A DNA stretch of 64,000 bases from Vibrio sp. LaRot3 (GTDB lineage Bacteria; Pseudomonadota; Gammaproteobacteria; Enterobacterales; Vibrionaceae): contig NZ_JAPPTI010000002.1 of assembly GCF_027587025.1 (NCBI RefSeq), positions 372,001 through 436,000 on the forward strand. Direction: 5' to 3'. Position numbers and translations under genes: made by a program. The first letter of the stretch is position 1. The number at the start of each line of letters is the position of its first letter. The notes beneath the pieces were generated by a model that was not told where the DNA came from, did not search any database, and worked only from the letters and a program-made list of their open reading frames with translations. Of the stretch, positions 1 to 8,198 are shown piece after piece.

Positions 1-1695
1 CGTCGTAAAGGGGAACTCTATAACCGTATCGACGAAGGCGCGCTGTTTGGTCAAATGGGTTTGCTGACCAACAACAAGGTGAAGTTTCCCGCTAAAGCGA
101 TCAAAGACACCCTGATTTACTGCATCCCAGAAGGCGTATTCCAAGAACTGTATGACAATCACGAATCATTCGCTGACTTTGTTGAATTAGAAGGCAACGC
201 GCGACTACGCCAAACAGTTTCAAGCACCAAGCAAGAAAACGACCTCACTACTTCAAAAGTTCGTACCTTGCTCACTCGGGACGCGCCTTACGTATACACC
301 ACTGAATCCATTCAAAATGCCGCTATCAAAATGGCAGAAGAAAATGTCTCTTCTTTGCTTATCATGGATCCAGACACTGTCGACAGCGATGACGAAGATT
401 CAAACGCACTGGTTGGCATCATCACAGACCGCGATCTTTGTACCCGTGTGTTAGCCGAAGGCTTAGACATTACCGATGACGTTGCCAGCGTCATGTCGAC
501 CGATGTGATATCACTTGATCACAATGCCTACGTTTATGAAGCCATGTTGACCATGCTTCGCTACAACGCACACCATCTTCCTGTGCTCAAAGACAAAAAG
601 CCAATCGGCATCATTGAAGCGACCGATATTGTTCGTTACGAATCGCAAAACTCATTGTTATTGGTAAGCAGTATTTTCCACCAGCAAAGTATCGAAGAGC
701 TGACTTCCCTATCCGAGCAGCTCAAAGACAGTTTCGTTCGCTTGGTTAACGAAGACGCTAACTCACACATGGTTGGCAGCGCGATGTCGGTAATAGGTCG
801 AAGCTTTAAGCAGCGCATTATTGAACTCGCCGAAGAAGAATTAGGCCCAGCGCCAATTCCGTATTGCTTCCTAGCCCTTGGCTCAATGGGACGTGATGAG
901 CAACTGCTCGTCACCGACCAAGACAACGCCATTATTTTAGATAACAGCTACGACGAAAAAGAACACGGCGAATACTTTGCTGAATTGGCAAAACGCGTTT
1001 GTGATGGTCTAAATGAATGCGGCTATACCTATTGTACCGGCGACATCATGGCGACAAATCCAGAATGGCGCATGACCCGAACAGAATGGGAAGAATGCTT
1101 TGCAGATTGGATTGATAACCCAAACCCTAAAGCACTACTGAATGCCTCGATCTTCTTTGACCTTGATGGCGTGTATGGCCGATTAAAATGGGCAGAACAG
1201 CTAAATGGATTTATTGTCCGCCGCGCACGTAAGAACAACCGTTTCTTGGCGTGTCTTGCTCGCAATGCCATGAACCGAACGCCTCCATTAGGGTTCTTTA
1301 AAGATTTCGTGATGGAGAAAGATGGCCGCCACAAAAACTCTATTAACCTAAAACGCCGCGGTACTGCACCTCTGGCTGATTTGATCCGCGTACATGCGCT
1401 TGCGGTAGGTTCTCGTTCTCAAAACTCGTTTGAGCGATTAGATGACATTCACGATGCAGGCATCTTACCCAAAGGTAAAGCCCGCGCCCTGCATGATGCC
1501 TTAGAGTTTATTTCAATGGTTCGGATTCGCCACCAAGCTTATGACGTCGAAAACCAGATTGAACCGGATAACAACATAGAACCGGAAAACCTCTCTGACT
1601 TTGAACGTCGTAATCTTAAAGACGCATTCCAAATATTGAGTAACGCGCAAAACTTCCTTAAATTCCGCTACCAAGCCAGCAATAATTTTAAGTGA
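1..1695 (+). CDS. Partial cNMP-binding / CBS / DUF294 nucleotidyltransferase-like signalling protein
   Basis: The reading frame is open from the first base, so the N-terminus lies outside the window and 564 residues are visible. The first 40 or so residues (GALFGQMGLL) are the end of a cyclic-nucleotide-binding beta-roll. A CBS pair follows at about 80-215, then a DUF294 nucleotidyltransferase-like domain with the motif GSMGRDEQ near residue 295 and its helical C-terminal domain. Proteins with this cNMP-CBS-DUF294 order are cytosolic and are thought to sense nucleotides; the enzymatic output is not established. In Vibrio they often sit beside an acetate symporter gene (actP), which would lie upstream of this window. 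The stop is 7 bp before the exonuclease gene, so the two are probably cotranscribed. Confidence 0.85.
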   Translation, partial: RRKGELYNRIDEGALFGQMGLLTNNKVKFPAKAIKDTLIYCIPEGVFQELYDNHESFADFVELEGNARLRQTVSSTKQENDLTTSKVRTLLTRDAPYVYTTESIQNAAIKMAEENVSSLLIMDPDTVDSDDEDSNALVGIITDRDLCTRVLAEGLDITDDVASVMSTDVISLDHNAYVYEAMLTMLRYNAHHLPVLKDKKPIGIIEATDIVRYESQNSLLLVSSIFHQQSIEELTSLSEQLKDSFVRLVNEDANSHMVGSAMSVIGRSFKQRIIELAEEELGPAPIPYCFLALGSMGRDEQLLVTDQDNAIILDNSYDEKEHGEYFAELAKRVCDGLNECGYTYCTGDIMATNPEWRMTRTEWEECFADWIDNPNPKALLNASIFFDLDGVYGRLKWAEQLNGFIVRRARKNNRFLACLARNAMNRTPPLGFFKDFVMEKDGRHKNSINLKRRGTAPLADLIRVHALAVGSRSQNSFERLDDIHDAGILPKGKARALHDALEFISMVRIRHQAYDVENQIEPDNNIEPENLSDFERRNLKDAFQILSNAQNFLKFRYQASNNFK

Positions 1696-1702
1696 GAAAC
1701 GC

Positions 1703-2422
1703 ATGATTAAAAAACTGATGCGCGCTCCGATAATTGATTGGCCCAACAAGTTTGAGCGCAAGCTGCAAGTCACTCAAAACCAGCAGTTAAAGGAATACTA
1801 TGGAGAACCATTGCCCGATACCGAAACCCCGCTCGACGAGGTGTTGTTTCTGGCGATTGATTTCGAAACAACAGGTTTAAACGCTGTAGATGATGACATC
1901 ATTACCATCGGCACTGTGCCGTTTGATTTGAATCGAATCTATATGAGCCAAGCCAAACACTGGACAGTACGACCTCGTAAACAACTGGAAGAAGAATCTG
2001 TCGTCATCCACGGTATCACGCACAGTGATGTACTCGGCGCGCCTGATTTAAGCGCGGTTTTCCCTGAGGTGCTTAAAGAGATGGCAGGGAAAATCATGGT
2101 GGTTCATTATCAACGAATCGAGCGAGAGTTTTTTGACCTCGCTTTGCGTGATCGCATCAAAGAAGGCATTGAGTTCCCTGTGCTTGATACGATGGATATT
2201 GAAACCAAAATTCAGCAAGCGCAATCAGGTGGCTTCCTAAACAGGCTGACCGGAAAAAAACCTGAATCGGTTCGATTAGGCTCTAGCCGTACTCGTTATG
2301 GCCTCCCACAATACACCCCTCATCACGCCTTAACTGATGCCGTTGCGACAGCAGAACTTCTGCAAGCTCAGATCGCTTATCACTTTAACCCTAAAGATCC
2401 CATCAGCAAGCACTGGCTATAA
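1703..2422 (+). CDS. DEDDh-family 3'-5' exonuclease (DnaQ / Pol III epsilon-like)
   Basis: The product is 239 residues. Exo I motif AIDFETTGL lies near residue 51 and supplies the first Asp and Glu; ExoIII motif HHALTDA near residue 205 supplies His and Asp of the DEDDh set, so the nuclease should be active. A region of about 25 residues before the last motif (NRLTGKKPESVRLG) looks like a loop insertion. The gene starts 7 bp after the DUF294 gene with an ATG and ends just before a strong terminator. In many gammaproteobacteria this exonuclease follows the cNMP/CBS/DUF294 gene. The physiological substrate (DNA or RNA) cannot be read from the sequence. It is not the replicative epsilon subunit, whose gene normally has other neighbours. 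Confidence 0.85.
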   Translation: MIKKLMRAPIIDWPNKFERKLQVTQNQQLKEYYGEPLPDTETPLDEVLFLAIDFETTGLNAVDDDIITIGTVPFDLNRIYMSQAKHWTVRPRKQLEEESVVIHGITHSDVLGAPDLSAVFPEVLKEMAGKIMVVHYQRIEREFFDLALRDRIKEGIEFPVLDTMDIETKIQQAQSGGFLNRLTGKKPESVRLGSSRTRYGLPQYTPHHALTDAVATAELLQAQIAYHFNPKDPISKHWL

Positions 2423-2459
2423 GCTGTATAAGATTTACTCTCTGGATCAACTGCAAATT

Positions 2460-2492
2460 AAAGCGTGTTAGAATTTCTCTAACACGCTTTTT
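2460..2492 (+). terminator. Rho-independent terminator after the exonuclease gene
   Basis: A perfect 13-bp stem (AAAGCGTGTTAGA, 2460-2472, with its complement at 2478-2490) has a 5-nt loop and runs into T residues. It closes the DUF294-exonuclease transcript and separates it from the BCCT gene. Confidence 0.9.
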
Positions 2493-2631
2493 CATTAGAG
2501 CTCTGTCTAAATTATTAAACAGATAAAGGCGACAATTCCGCCAATTTTGTGAGATAGCTTTAGTTTTTGTCTCAATCCTGTTAATCTTGCGCCCGAAATA
2601 TATTTTGAGCTCTAAACAATTGAGAGGATTA

Positions 2632-4230
2632 ATGAGTAATACTAAGGATAGGTATAGTATCGAGAATACTGACTATACAATTGGCCAAGACAATATTCAG
2701 AAATGGGGTTTTGATGTTCACAACCCAGTATTTGGTATTAGCGCTGGCGCTATCATTCTATTTCTAGTTGCCCTTCTAGTCGCAGACGCAGAAACCGCAA
2801 AAGCCGCATTAGACGGCGTAAAATGGAAGATCATCAATAACTTCGATGTCACTTTCATGTGGGCAGCAAACATCTTCGTTATCTTCTGTTTTGCCCTCAT
2901 CGTCTCCCCTTACGGAAAAATCCGAATCGGTGGCAATGATGCCAAAGCAGAACACACCACACTATCATGGATGTCGATGCTATTTGCCGCGGGCATGGGT
3001 ATCGGCCTTATGTTCTGGGGCGTTGCAGAACCTGTCGCTTACTTTACAGGTTGGTATGAAACGCCACTGGGCGTTGAAGCCCACTCTCCTGAAGCCGTGA
3101 AACTAGCACTTGGCGCAACTATCTACAACTGGGGCATTCATGGCTGGGCCATTTACGCGGTCGTAGCGCTTGCTCTTGCATTCTTCTCTTTCAATAAAGG
3201 TTTACCTCTTTCTATTCGTTCTATTTTTTACCCGCTATTGGGTGACAGAACATGGGGTTGGTTCGGCCATATTGTTGATATCGTGGCTGTACTGGCGACC
3301 CTATTCGGTCTTGCAACCTCACTAGGCTTAGGTGCTCAACAAGCCGCGAGTGGTATTAACCATGTGTTTGGTACTGAAGGCGGCATTGGTATGCAGCTTG
3401 GCGTGATTGCGGTAGTGACTCTACTGGCGACCATCTCAGTAATTCGCGGCATTAACGGCGGCGTAAAAGTACTGAGTAACATCAACATGATCGTTGCTTT
3501 TTTCCTATTGGTGTTCGTTGCGATTGCTGGCGGCATGGTTGCATTGAAATCGGTACCAACAGCGCTGATGGGCTACATAGAAAACTTCATTCCACTCAGT
3601 AATCCACACGGCCGTGAAGATGAAACATGGATGCACGGCTGGACAGTATTCTACTGGGCTTGGTGGATTTCATGGTCACCATTCGTCGGTATGTTCATCG
3701 CACGTATCTCTAAAGGTCGTACAATCCGCGAGTTTATGGTTGCAGTGCTATTTATCCCAACAGCCGTTATCGTAATTTGGATGGCAGTCTTCGGCGGTAT
3801 CGCGATTGACCAAGTGATCAACAAAGTGGGTGAAATTGGTCTAAATGGCTTGAAAGATATTACCCTTTCGCTATTCCACACTTACGATGCTCTACCAATT
3901 AGCTCTGTGTTATCTGTGGTTTCTATCGTACTGATCATGGTGTTCTTTATCACCTCTTCAGATTCTGGCTCGCTCGTTATCGACAGTATTACATCTGGCG
4001 GTAAAGTGGATGCACCAGTACCTCAACGTGTGTTCTGGGCAGTGATCGGCGGTGCTATCGCAGCGGTACTACTTTGGGTTGGCGGTACGGAGTCAATTCA
4101 AGCGTTGCAAGCAGGTACAGTATCAATGGCACTGCCATTTATGTTCATCCTACTGCTCATGTGCTGGAGCCTAATCTTAGGCCTTAAAACCGAAATGGAA
4201 TTTACTAAAGCAAGCTACGCTAAAGTTTAA
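2632..4230 (+). CDS. BCCT family betaine/carnitine/choline transporter
   Basis: A 532-residue inner-membrane protein with about 12 hydrophobic segments. It carries the BCCT signatures GMGIGLMFWGVAEP (residues ~115-130) and the Trp-rich FYWAWWISWSPFVG (~340). The family imports compatible solutes (glycine betaine, choline, DMSP, proline), driven by Na+ or H+. The start chosen is the ATG at 2632 behind GAGAGG. An upstream in-frame TTG at 2587 adds 15 residues absent from the paralogue. The C-terminus is short, without the long cytosolic domain of E. coli BetT. A close paralogue faces it at 26712-28286, beyond the cassette array; the first 30 residues (YTIGQDN-x-QKWGFDVHNPVFG) are almost identical. 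Substrate cannot be assigned from sequence. Confidence 0.93.
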   Translation: MSNTKDRYSIENTDYTIGQDNIQKWGFDVHNPVFGISAGAIILFLVALLVADAETAKAALDGVKWKIINNFDVTFMWAANIFVIFCFALIVSPYGKIRIGGNDAKAEHTTLSWMSMLFAAGMGIGLMFWGVAEPVAYFTGWYETPLGVEAHSPEAVKLALGATIYNWGIHGWAIYAVVALALAFFSFNKGLPLSIRSIFYPLLGDRTWGWFGHIVDIVAVLATLFGLATSLGLGAQQAASGINHVFGTEGGIGMQLGVIAVVTLLATISVIRGINGGVKVLSNINMIVAFFLLVFVAIAGGMVALKSVPTALMGYIENFIPLSNPHGREDETWMHGWTVFYWAWWISWSPFVGMFIARISKGRTIREFMVAVLFIPTAVIVIWMAVFGGIAIDQVINKVGEIGLNGLKDITLSLFHTYDALPISSVLSVVSIVLIMVFFITSSDSGSLVIDSITSGGKVDAPVPQRVFWAVIGGAIAAVLLWVGGTESIQALQAGTVSMALPFMFILLLMCWSLILGLKTEMEFTKASYAKV

Positions 4231-4255
4231 GCTTAGATAGCAACCTAATACTGAC

Positions 4256-4290
4256 AAAGCCACTTACTCTCGTAAGTGGCTTTTTGTTTT
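4256..4290 (+). terminator. Rho-independent terminator of the left BCCT gene
   Basis: A perfect 12-bp stem (AAAGCCACTTAC at 4256-4267 and its complement at 4272-4283) with TCTC loop is followed by TTTTGTTTTT. It marks the core-genome side of the left array boundary. Confidence 0.92.
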
Positions 4291-4351
4291 TGGGTGCAAC
4301 CAAAAGTACGTTTCGTTGTAACAGTGAAACGCGCTCGAAACAAATTAGACT

Positions 4352-4378
4352 GAGTATCTTGAACGGCTGTAGGGGTTA
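4352..4378 (-). repeat. Degenerate attC remnant at left array end
   Basis: TATCTTGAACGGCTGTAGGG-GTTA resembles only the R''/L'' arm of the array repeats (CTCTTGAACGNTTTGTTA). The opposite arm with TAACGCC is not recognisable. It probably marks the distal end of the array. Confidence 0.35.
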
Positions 4379-4924
4379 GTTTCCAATTTCACGTTGAAAC
4401 CTAAGCCTTTCAAATGCCGAGGGTTTCAAGCCGGATTCAATATAGGTCATGATTGTTGAAACGCAGGCTTCAACGCTCAAACTTGATGTGTCTAATTCAA
4501 GGTCATAAGTACCATGACTATGTACGCGATTAAACTGAAAACGGGCGGCTCCTAATTTACGGTCACCTCTAGACACTTCACGCGTTTCTAGCACTTCAAG
4601 AGGACAATGCACACCAACGAACACCACTGGCAAACCTTCAAGCGCTTTTACACAAGCATCTAACCATTCTGGCTGCTGAAGAACGTAGTCTACGATTACA
4701 TTATTCCCTGCACGTGCAATGGCCGCTGCTGATTCATGGAAACCATTAACGATATTTGGAAATCGCTCCTCCATCAGTGTCGCATTACTTAGATCAGATT
4801 GCGAAATTTGAGACAAGTAAGTATCAACTGAGACATGTAGGTAAACATCAGCCAACGCCTGCTGAAGCGCATGACTCAATGTTGTTTTCCCAGAACTGGA
4901 CGTTCCATTTAAAAATATGACCAA
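4376..4924 (-). CDS. Chloramphenicol phosphotransferase-like P-loop kinase
   Basis: A 182-residue protein whose N-terminus is a P-loop (FLNGTSSSGKTT), followed by VSVDTYL, a lid region with RGDR and a C-terminal helical part. This matches the chloramphenicol phosphotransferase-like (CPT) family of small ATP-dependent kinases. The reference member phosphorylates chloramphenicol; most homologues have unknown substrates. The frame is open up to a GTG at 4987, but no ribosome site precedes it and that stretch derives from the neighbouring repeat. A TTG at 4924 behind AAAGAG begins right at LVIFLNGT, so it is preferred. It is the last cassette gene before the left flank. Resistance is possible but not shown. 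Confidence 0.75.
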   Translation of the reverse strand: MVIFLNGTSSSGKTTLSHALQQALADVYLHVSVDTYLSQISQSDLSNATLMEERFPNIVNGFHESAAAIARAGNNVIVDYVLQQPEWLDACVKALEGLPVVFVGVHCPLEVLETREVSRGDRKLGAARFQFNRVHSHGTYDLELDTSSLSVEACVSTIMTYIESGLKPSAFERLRFQREIGN

Positions 4925-4988
4925 ACCATAAAACTCTTTATTAAAATCAATCTGATAGTGTAAGACTACTGATTCACAAGGAAACACC

Positions 4989-5037
4989 TAACGCAGGCAA
5001 CACAGGGAAACTAACGCGGAGGTGAAGCCGAAGTTTA
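4989..5037 (-). repeat. Degenerate attC-like spacer
   Basis: CTAACGCAGGCAACACAGGG and a second CTAACGCGG lie in a 49-bp gap between the kinase and rhomboid genes. The TAACGC arm is present but no GTTA-type arm can be matched. It is read as a shrunken or fused attC. Confidence 0.35.
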
Positions 5038-5745
5038 TATACTTCCAGTACTTACACTTGTTAAACGCTGTGGCTTTAAGCGGCAATACACAATTGCGCC
5101 CAATGCTCCCAAAAAATGACCAATGTGATCAATTTTCATATCTAACGCGTTATTAAAACCACCTTTAAACTCTGAATCTAGGGCAAGCACTATTGCCAAA
5201 AATAGGAACAGTGAAATCGCTAAAAACCACTCTTTGGTGGTTAATTCCGCTTCATCGGTAAAATAAGCCGCTGCCAGACCAAAAACGCCACCCGAAATCC
5301 CGCAGACCAACACACTTTCCGAATAGAATAATATAGATGGTATGGATGCCAAGCTACTCACAAGAATAACTGCAAAATATCTTTTAGCTCCAACCCTGCG
5401 TTCATAGGCAGATGCGAGACCTATGCCAACTACATTTGCAGCGAGATGAATCAGATTGCCATGGATAAATAGGTGCGTGACTGACTGCAACGGCCATTTT
5501 AGAAAGTGATCAATATCATTACTCAGTGCCAACTTTTGATACAGGCTCTCATCTACGGCAATGAAATCAAAGTTGGTTGTCAGAAGGAATACAAGAAGAA
5601 CTGTAACCCCTGAACAGATAGAAGCCCAAACAAACTTAAAGTTCTCACTATAAGTGATTGGAACAGCCTTCAAACTACTCGGAGCAGGCTTTATTAAAAT
5701 CAATAAGCCAACATAAGTTACAACTGCGATAAGAAATATAATCAT
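5035..5745 (-). CDS. Rhomboid family intramembrane serine protease
   Basis: A 236-residue membrane protein with about seven hydrophobic segments. The rhomboid signature is complete: THLFIHGNLIHLAANVVG (H-x4-H-x3-N type, residue ~88-105), catalytic serine in CGISGGVFGLAA (~150) and catalytic histidine in HIGHFLGALGA (~210). It should cleave membrane-embedded substrates within the inner membrane; the substrate is unknown. The start codon overlaps the stop of the upstream gene by 4 bp (ATGA), so the two form a translationally coupled pair within one cassette, which is unusual for integron cassettes. Confidence 0.85.
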   Translation of the reverse strand: MIIFLIAVVTYVGLLILIKPAPSSLKAVPITYSENFKFVWASICSGVTVLLVFLLTTNFDFIAVDESLYQKLALSNDIDHFLKWPLQSVTHLFIHGNLIHLAANVVGIGLASAYERRVGAKRYFAVILVSSLASIPSILFYSESVLVCGISGGVFGLAAAYFTDEAELTTKEWFLAISLFLFLAIVLALDSEFKGGFNNALDMKIDHIGHFLGALGAIVYCRLKPQRLTSVSTGSI

Positions 5746-6149
5746 TGGACTAAAGGTATATTGCTTTCGATATGCTTTTGAACATCAGGCAACAGTTTTG
5801 CGACTTTTTCCACACCCTTTAATTGTGCTTTTATTTTAATCTTTCGGTTGTTTTTAAATGTGAACTTCATAGGTCTTTGTATTAACCCTTTTCCAATTTT
5901 CACACTTTCAATGTCATCAAACTCAAAGAAATCATGCTCCTTGAATTTACCCATCATGCTCAATTTGTGAAAAGATATACCTTTCTCAGTAACAGCTAAA
6001 AAATAGACTTTCATGGTTAAAATGAAAAAAGGACCAATTAGGAAGACTAGCCAATAATTTGGTGGACTCATTGCCTGAAAAAAACCTATCAGCGAATCCC
6101 CATCATTGAGATTCTCTTCAATGTGCTTTTTAGCCTGTTCTTTGTTCAT
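5742..6149 (-). CDS. Small membrane protein with PH-like domain, coupled to rhomboid
   Basis: A 135-residue protein. A hydrophobic stretch at about 28-50 (YWLVFLIGPFFILTMKVYFLAV) may form one or two membrane passes. It is followed by a beta-rich region (EKGISFHKLS...FFEFDDIESVKIG) that reads like a bacterial PH / YcxB-type domain. The ATG at 6149 has a good ribosome site (CAGGAG). Its stop overlaps the rhomboid start, which suggests a functional partnership such as an adaptor or substrate. I do not recognise a named family with certainty, so the PH-like call is inference. Confidence 0.6.
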   Translation of the reverse strand: MNKEQAKKHIEENLNDGDSLIGFFQAMSPPNYWLVFLIGPFFILTMKVYFLAVTEKGISFHKLSMMGKFKEHDFFEFDDIESVKIGKGLIQRPMKFTFKNNRKIKIKAQLKGVEKVAKLLPDVQKHIESNIPLVQ

Positions 6150-6295
6150 TATTACTCCTGATTATGTTCCAGTTTCCATCTCGAAATTGCTCGTATGACC
6201 CGGCTTAAATATCCTACAACTGTCAGTCTGCACACCATTTTGACCATGGATTAAGACTGTTGCTGAATAACCATACTTACACTAAATAACATTTG

Positions 6296-6422
6296 TAACA
6301 CCGCCGCTAAGTTAGGCAGTGAATACAATAGCTATGCAACCTAAGTCATTGTACCATAAACACAAAACCCACTTAAAACGAAAATCGACGAGCGTTACGA
6401 ATCGCTCTCGAACAGTTTGTTA
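6296..6422 (-). repeat. attC site
   Basis: Starts TAACACCGCCGCTAAGTTAGG and ends GAATCGCTCTCGAACAGTTTGTTA, with the central CATTGTACCATAAACACAAA. It belongs to the CATTGTGACATAAACACTTA subfamily of about 120 nt. Confidence 0.85.
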
Positions 6423-6685
6423 TGTTTTTCCCCTATAAACTGCCCATAGCATTCTATGCATATCCAGTTATCGTTTTTGTAATTACGGTAACCTGTATTA
6501 TGTTCACTATCATGACAAGCATACATTTTCCACCAACATATCTGACAATGATCGTGGTCCCATTGTTCAGAGCCAGATGTCCACTTTTCCTTAACCCACA
6601 TTTTAGTTTTTGCCCACTCAACCGATTCTTCTATATCAGCTTTGTTCCATTTATTGCCGTGGATGACGACAAACTCGTGACTCAT
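6395..6685 (-). CDS. Small cysteine/histidine-rich protein (putative zinc ribbon)
   Basis: A 96-residue soluble protein rich in Trp, Cys and His. Two metal-ligand pairs are visible: HCQICWWKMYACHD around residue 46-58 and WICIECYG near residue 75-82. They are spaced like a small treble-clef or zinc ribbon. There is no signal peptide. The stop codon lies inside the preceding attC (GAATCGCTCTCG is translated as the tail RESDS), as is common in this array. No function is recognised. The overlapping plus-strand frame at the same place is a shadow. Confidence 0.65.
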   Translation of the reverse strand: MSHEFVVIHGNKWNKADIEESVEWAKTKMWVKEKWTSGSEQWDHDHCQICWWKMYACHDSEHNTGYRNYKNDNWICIECYGQFIGEKHNKLFESDS

Positions 6686-6701
6686 ATTACCCCCTAAAAC
6701 T

Positions 6702-6823
6702 TAACGCCGCGTTAAGTACGCGAGCCATAACGACCACCTAAGCTAAACTATTTTTCGGAAAAATCTAAAGCCTATTCAAACTAAACCTGCAAGCGTTGCG
6801 ATTCTGTCTTAAACGCTTTGTTG
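6702..6823 (-). repeat. attC site
   Basis: TAACGCCGCGTTAAG at the low end and TCTTAAACGCTTTGTTG at the high end. R'' ends in GTTG rather than GTTA. The stop codon of the following GNAT gene lies inside it. Confidence 0.85.
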
Positions 6824-7357
6824 TTCATTGTCCCACTCGGTTCGGAGGACTGCTAAAACCACTGTATCCCACCACTGTTCTTTAAAAAAACGATGCTCTC
6901 TAAAGTGAGCTTCTTGGCGCATACCCAAAGATTTACAAAGCTTAATAGCTGGCAAGTTTTTGCTGATTGTCTCTGCGTAAATGCGGTGAACACCCAGTTC
7001 CGAAAAACCAAAATTGGCCAAAGCCAAGGCGGCTTCGTGGCTTAACTTGTTACCTTGAGAAACTCTGGAAAATGCACACCCCATCGAAGCCTGCTGATTC
7101 TCTTCTAAACGTAAACAAACAGTCCCAATGAACTCACCAGACACCTTACACTCAACAGCTAATTGGTATGATTTTCTAGGTTTCTCAGAAGCCTGAGCGA
7201 TGAACAAGCTTGTTAACTCTCGGTATTTATTAGGGTCACAATCGCTTTCGTCATAGAAACGCTGATATTTAGCATCCTGAGACATAGTAACAAAAGCATC
7301 TTCATCGCTCAGACGCATATCCCTAATAATTAAACGCTTAGTCTCGATTTTAAACAT
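6809..7357 (-). CDS. GNAT family N-acetyltransferase (RimJ/RimL-like)
   Basis: A 182-residue acetyltransferase. It opens with the RimJ/L-type strand (IETKRLIIRDMRLSD) and has the later acetyl-CoA-binding elements ALANFGFSELGVHRIYAET and NLPAIKLCKSLGM, with HFREHRFFKEQWWDTVV near the end. This family acetylates protein N-termini, aminoglycosides or small molecules with acetyl-CoA; the substrate here is not predictable. The ATG at 7357 is chosen because AAGGAA lies 6 bp upstream. An ATG nine codons earlier falls at the repeat edge. The stop is inside the attC. Confidence 0.88.
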   Translation of the reverse strand: MFKIETKRLIIRDMRLSDEDAFVTMSQDAKYQRFYDESDCDPNKYRELTSLFIAQASEKPRKSYQLAVECKVSGEFIGTVCLRLEENQQASMGCAFSRVSQGNKLSHEAALALANFGFSELGVHRIYAETISKNLPAIKLCKSLGMRQEAHFREHRFFKEQWWDTVVLAVLRTEWDNEQQSV

Positions 7358-7383
7358 CGAAAGTTCCTTTTGTTTGTGAGGCA

Positions 7384-7515
7384 TAACGCATAGTTAAGGA
7401 GTGAACAAGGCTATCGCGACACTCAAGGCATTGTGCCAAAAACACAGATGAAGACTTCTGAACTAAAAGCCACCTAAAGTGGGAAGCCCATATTAAACAC
7501 TTTACTAGGTTGTGA
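7384..7515 (-). repeat. attC site (degenerate high end)
   Basis: Starts TAACGCATAGTTAAGGAGTG with central CATTGTGCCAAAAACACAGA. It ends ATTAAACACTTTACTAGGTTG, where the usual TTTGTTA is interrupted. Confidence 0.7.
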
Positions 7516-7852
7516 AGCTTGCGATTACGCACGTCAGAAACGCTGGTAACCCCGAAACAAAAAGCTTGATACAAAATATCGTATTTGAGGAAAAGCGCTC
7601 ATCATCAATTTCGTTAGCTGCTGAGCTATCAACCATTGAACCTGCGACCCTTTCAGCTTTATCCCCCTGAAAACCACGCTCTGGCGGATACATGAAAAAC
7701 AACGCTGCTATTCCCCAAAGAATTATCAAAACAAAGAAGGCGTAATCGGACCAAAAGTTAAGACCAAAGAACCCCGTTGACTTCTCTATTGCAACGACTA
7801 AAGAGGCTGAAAGCAGATTGCTAACAACAAAAAACCTTATTAAACCTAGCAA
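7505..7852 (-). CDS. Hypothetical membrane protein
   Basis: About 115 residues with three likely membrane segments: LLGLIRFFVVSNLLSASLVV, the ALFF-containing stretch in the middle, and FCIKLFVSGLPAFLTCVIA at the C-terminus. A polar loop (EDDERFSS-like) lies between the second and third. The TTG at 7852 is preferred because AAGGAG lies 6 bp upstream; the ATG 13 codons earlier falls inside the repeat. The stop lies in the preceding attC. No family is recognised. Confidence 0.6.
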   Translation of the reverse strand: MLGLIRFFVVSNLLSASLVVAIEKSTGFFGLNFWSDYAFFVLIILWGIAALFFMYPPERGFQGDKAERVAGSMVDSSAANEIDDERFSSNTIFCIKLFVSGLPAFLTCVIASFTT

Positions 7853-7880
7853 TTTGATCTCCTTATCGTCCCTAGTAATA

Positions 7881-8001
7881 TAACGCAGCATTAAGGGCGA
7901 AAAACGCCATCTCCCTAAGCTAAGCTATTGTGACATAAACATTTAATTAAAACTATGGCGCCAAACCGCCAAGCATTTTGATTCCCTTTAAGTGCTCTAT
8001 T
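7881..8001 (-). repeat. attC site (degenerate high end)
   Basis: Starts TAACGCAGCATTAAGGGCG with central CTATTGTGACATAAACATTT. The high end CCCTTTAAGTGCTCTATTC has lost the GTTA triplet core, so this site may not recombine. Confidence 0.65.
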
Positions 8002-8198
8002 CACTTACTAGCTTGGGAAAGCGAGAGACTCAAGAATGTCACTTTATTGTTCGTATTCTTTAAACGTGTGCACTCTATCCTCGTTATTGACTCTTCACTC
8101 TCATTTTACAGCGTTTCGTCGCAAAGAGGCCTCAAGATCCACTCCACCATTTATCATTCTACGTATTGAATACTTACGTTAAAAGAAAGGACAATAAA
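8002..8198 (+). other. Gene-free AT-rich stretch before the 2TM gene
   Basis: No convincing reading frame on either strand. It probably holds the promoter of the plus-strand 2TM gene. TTGACT at about 8088 with TTTTAC-like bases about 17 bp on is a weak candidate. Confidence 0.35.

Noticed and set aside
1513..1773. Minus-strand 86-codon frame at the DUF294-exonuclease junction
   Set aside because: Antisense to two strong genes and without start signals.
4320..4350. Insertion sequence or transposase at the left array boundary
   Set aside because: No inverted terminal repeats, target duplication or transposase sense seen here or elsewhere in the window.
6422..6697. Plus-strand frame of 91 codons opposite the cysteine-rich protein
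   Set aside because: Begins inside an attC, has no ribosome site and mirrors the minus-strand gene.
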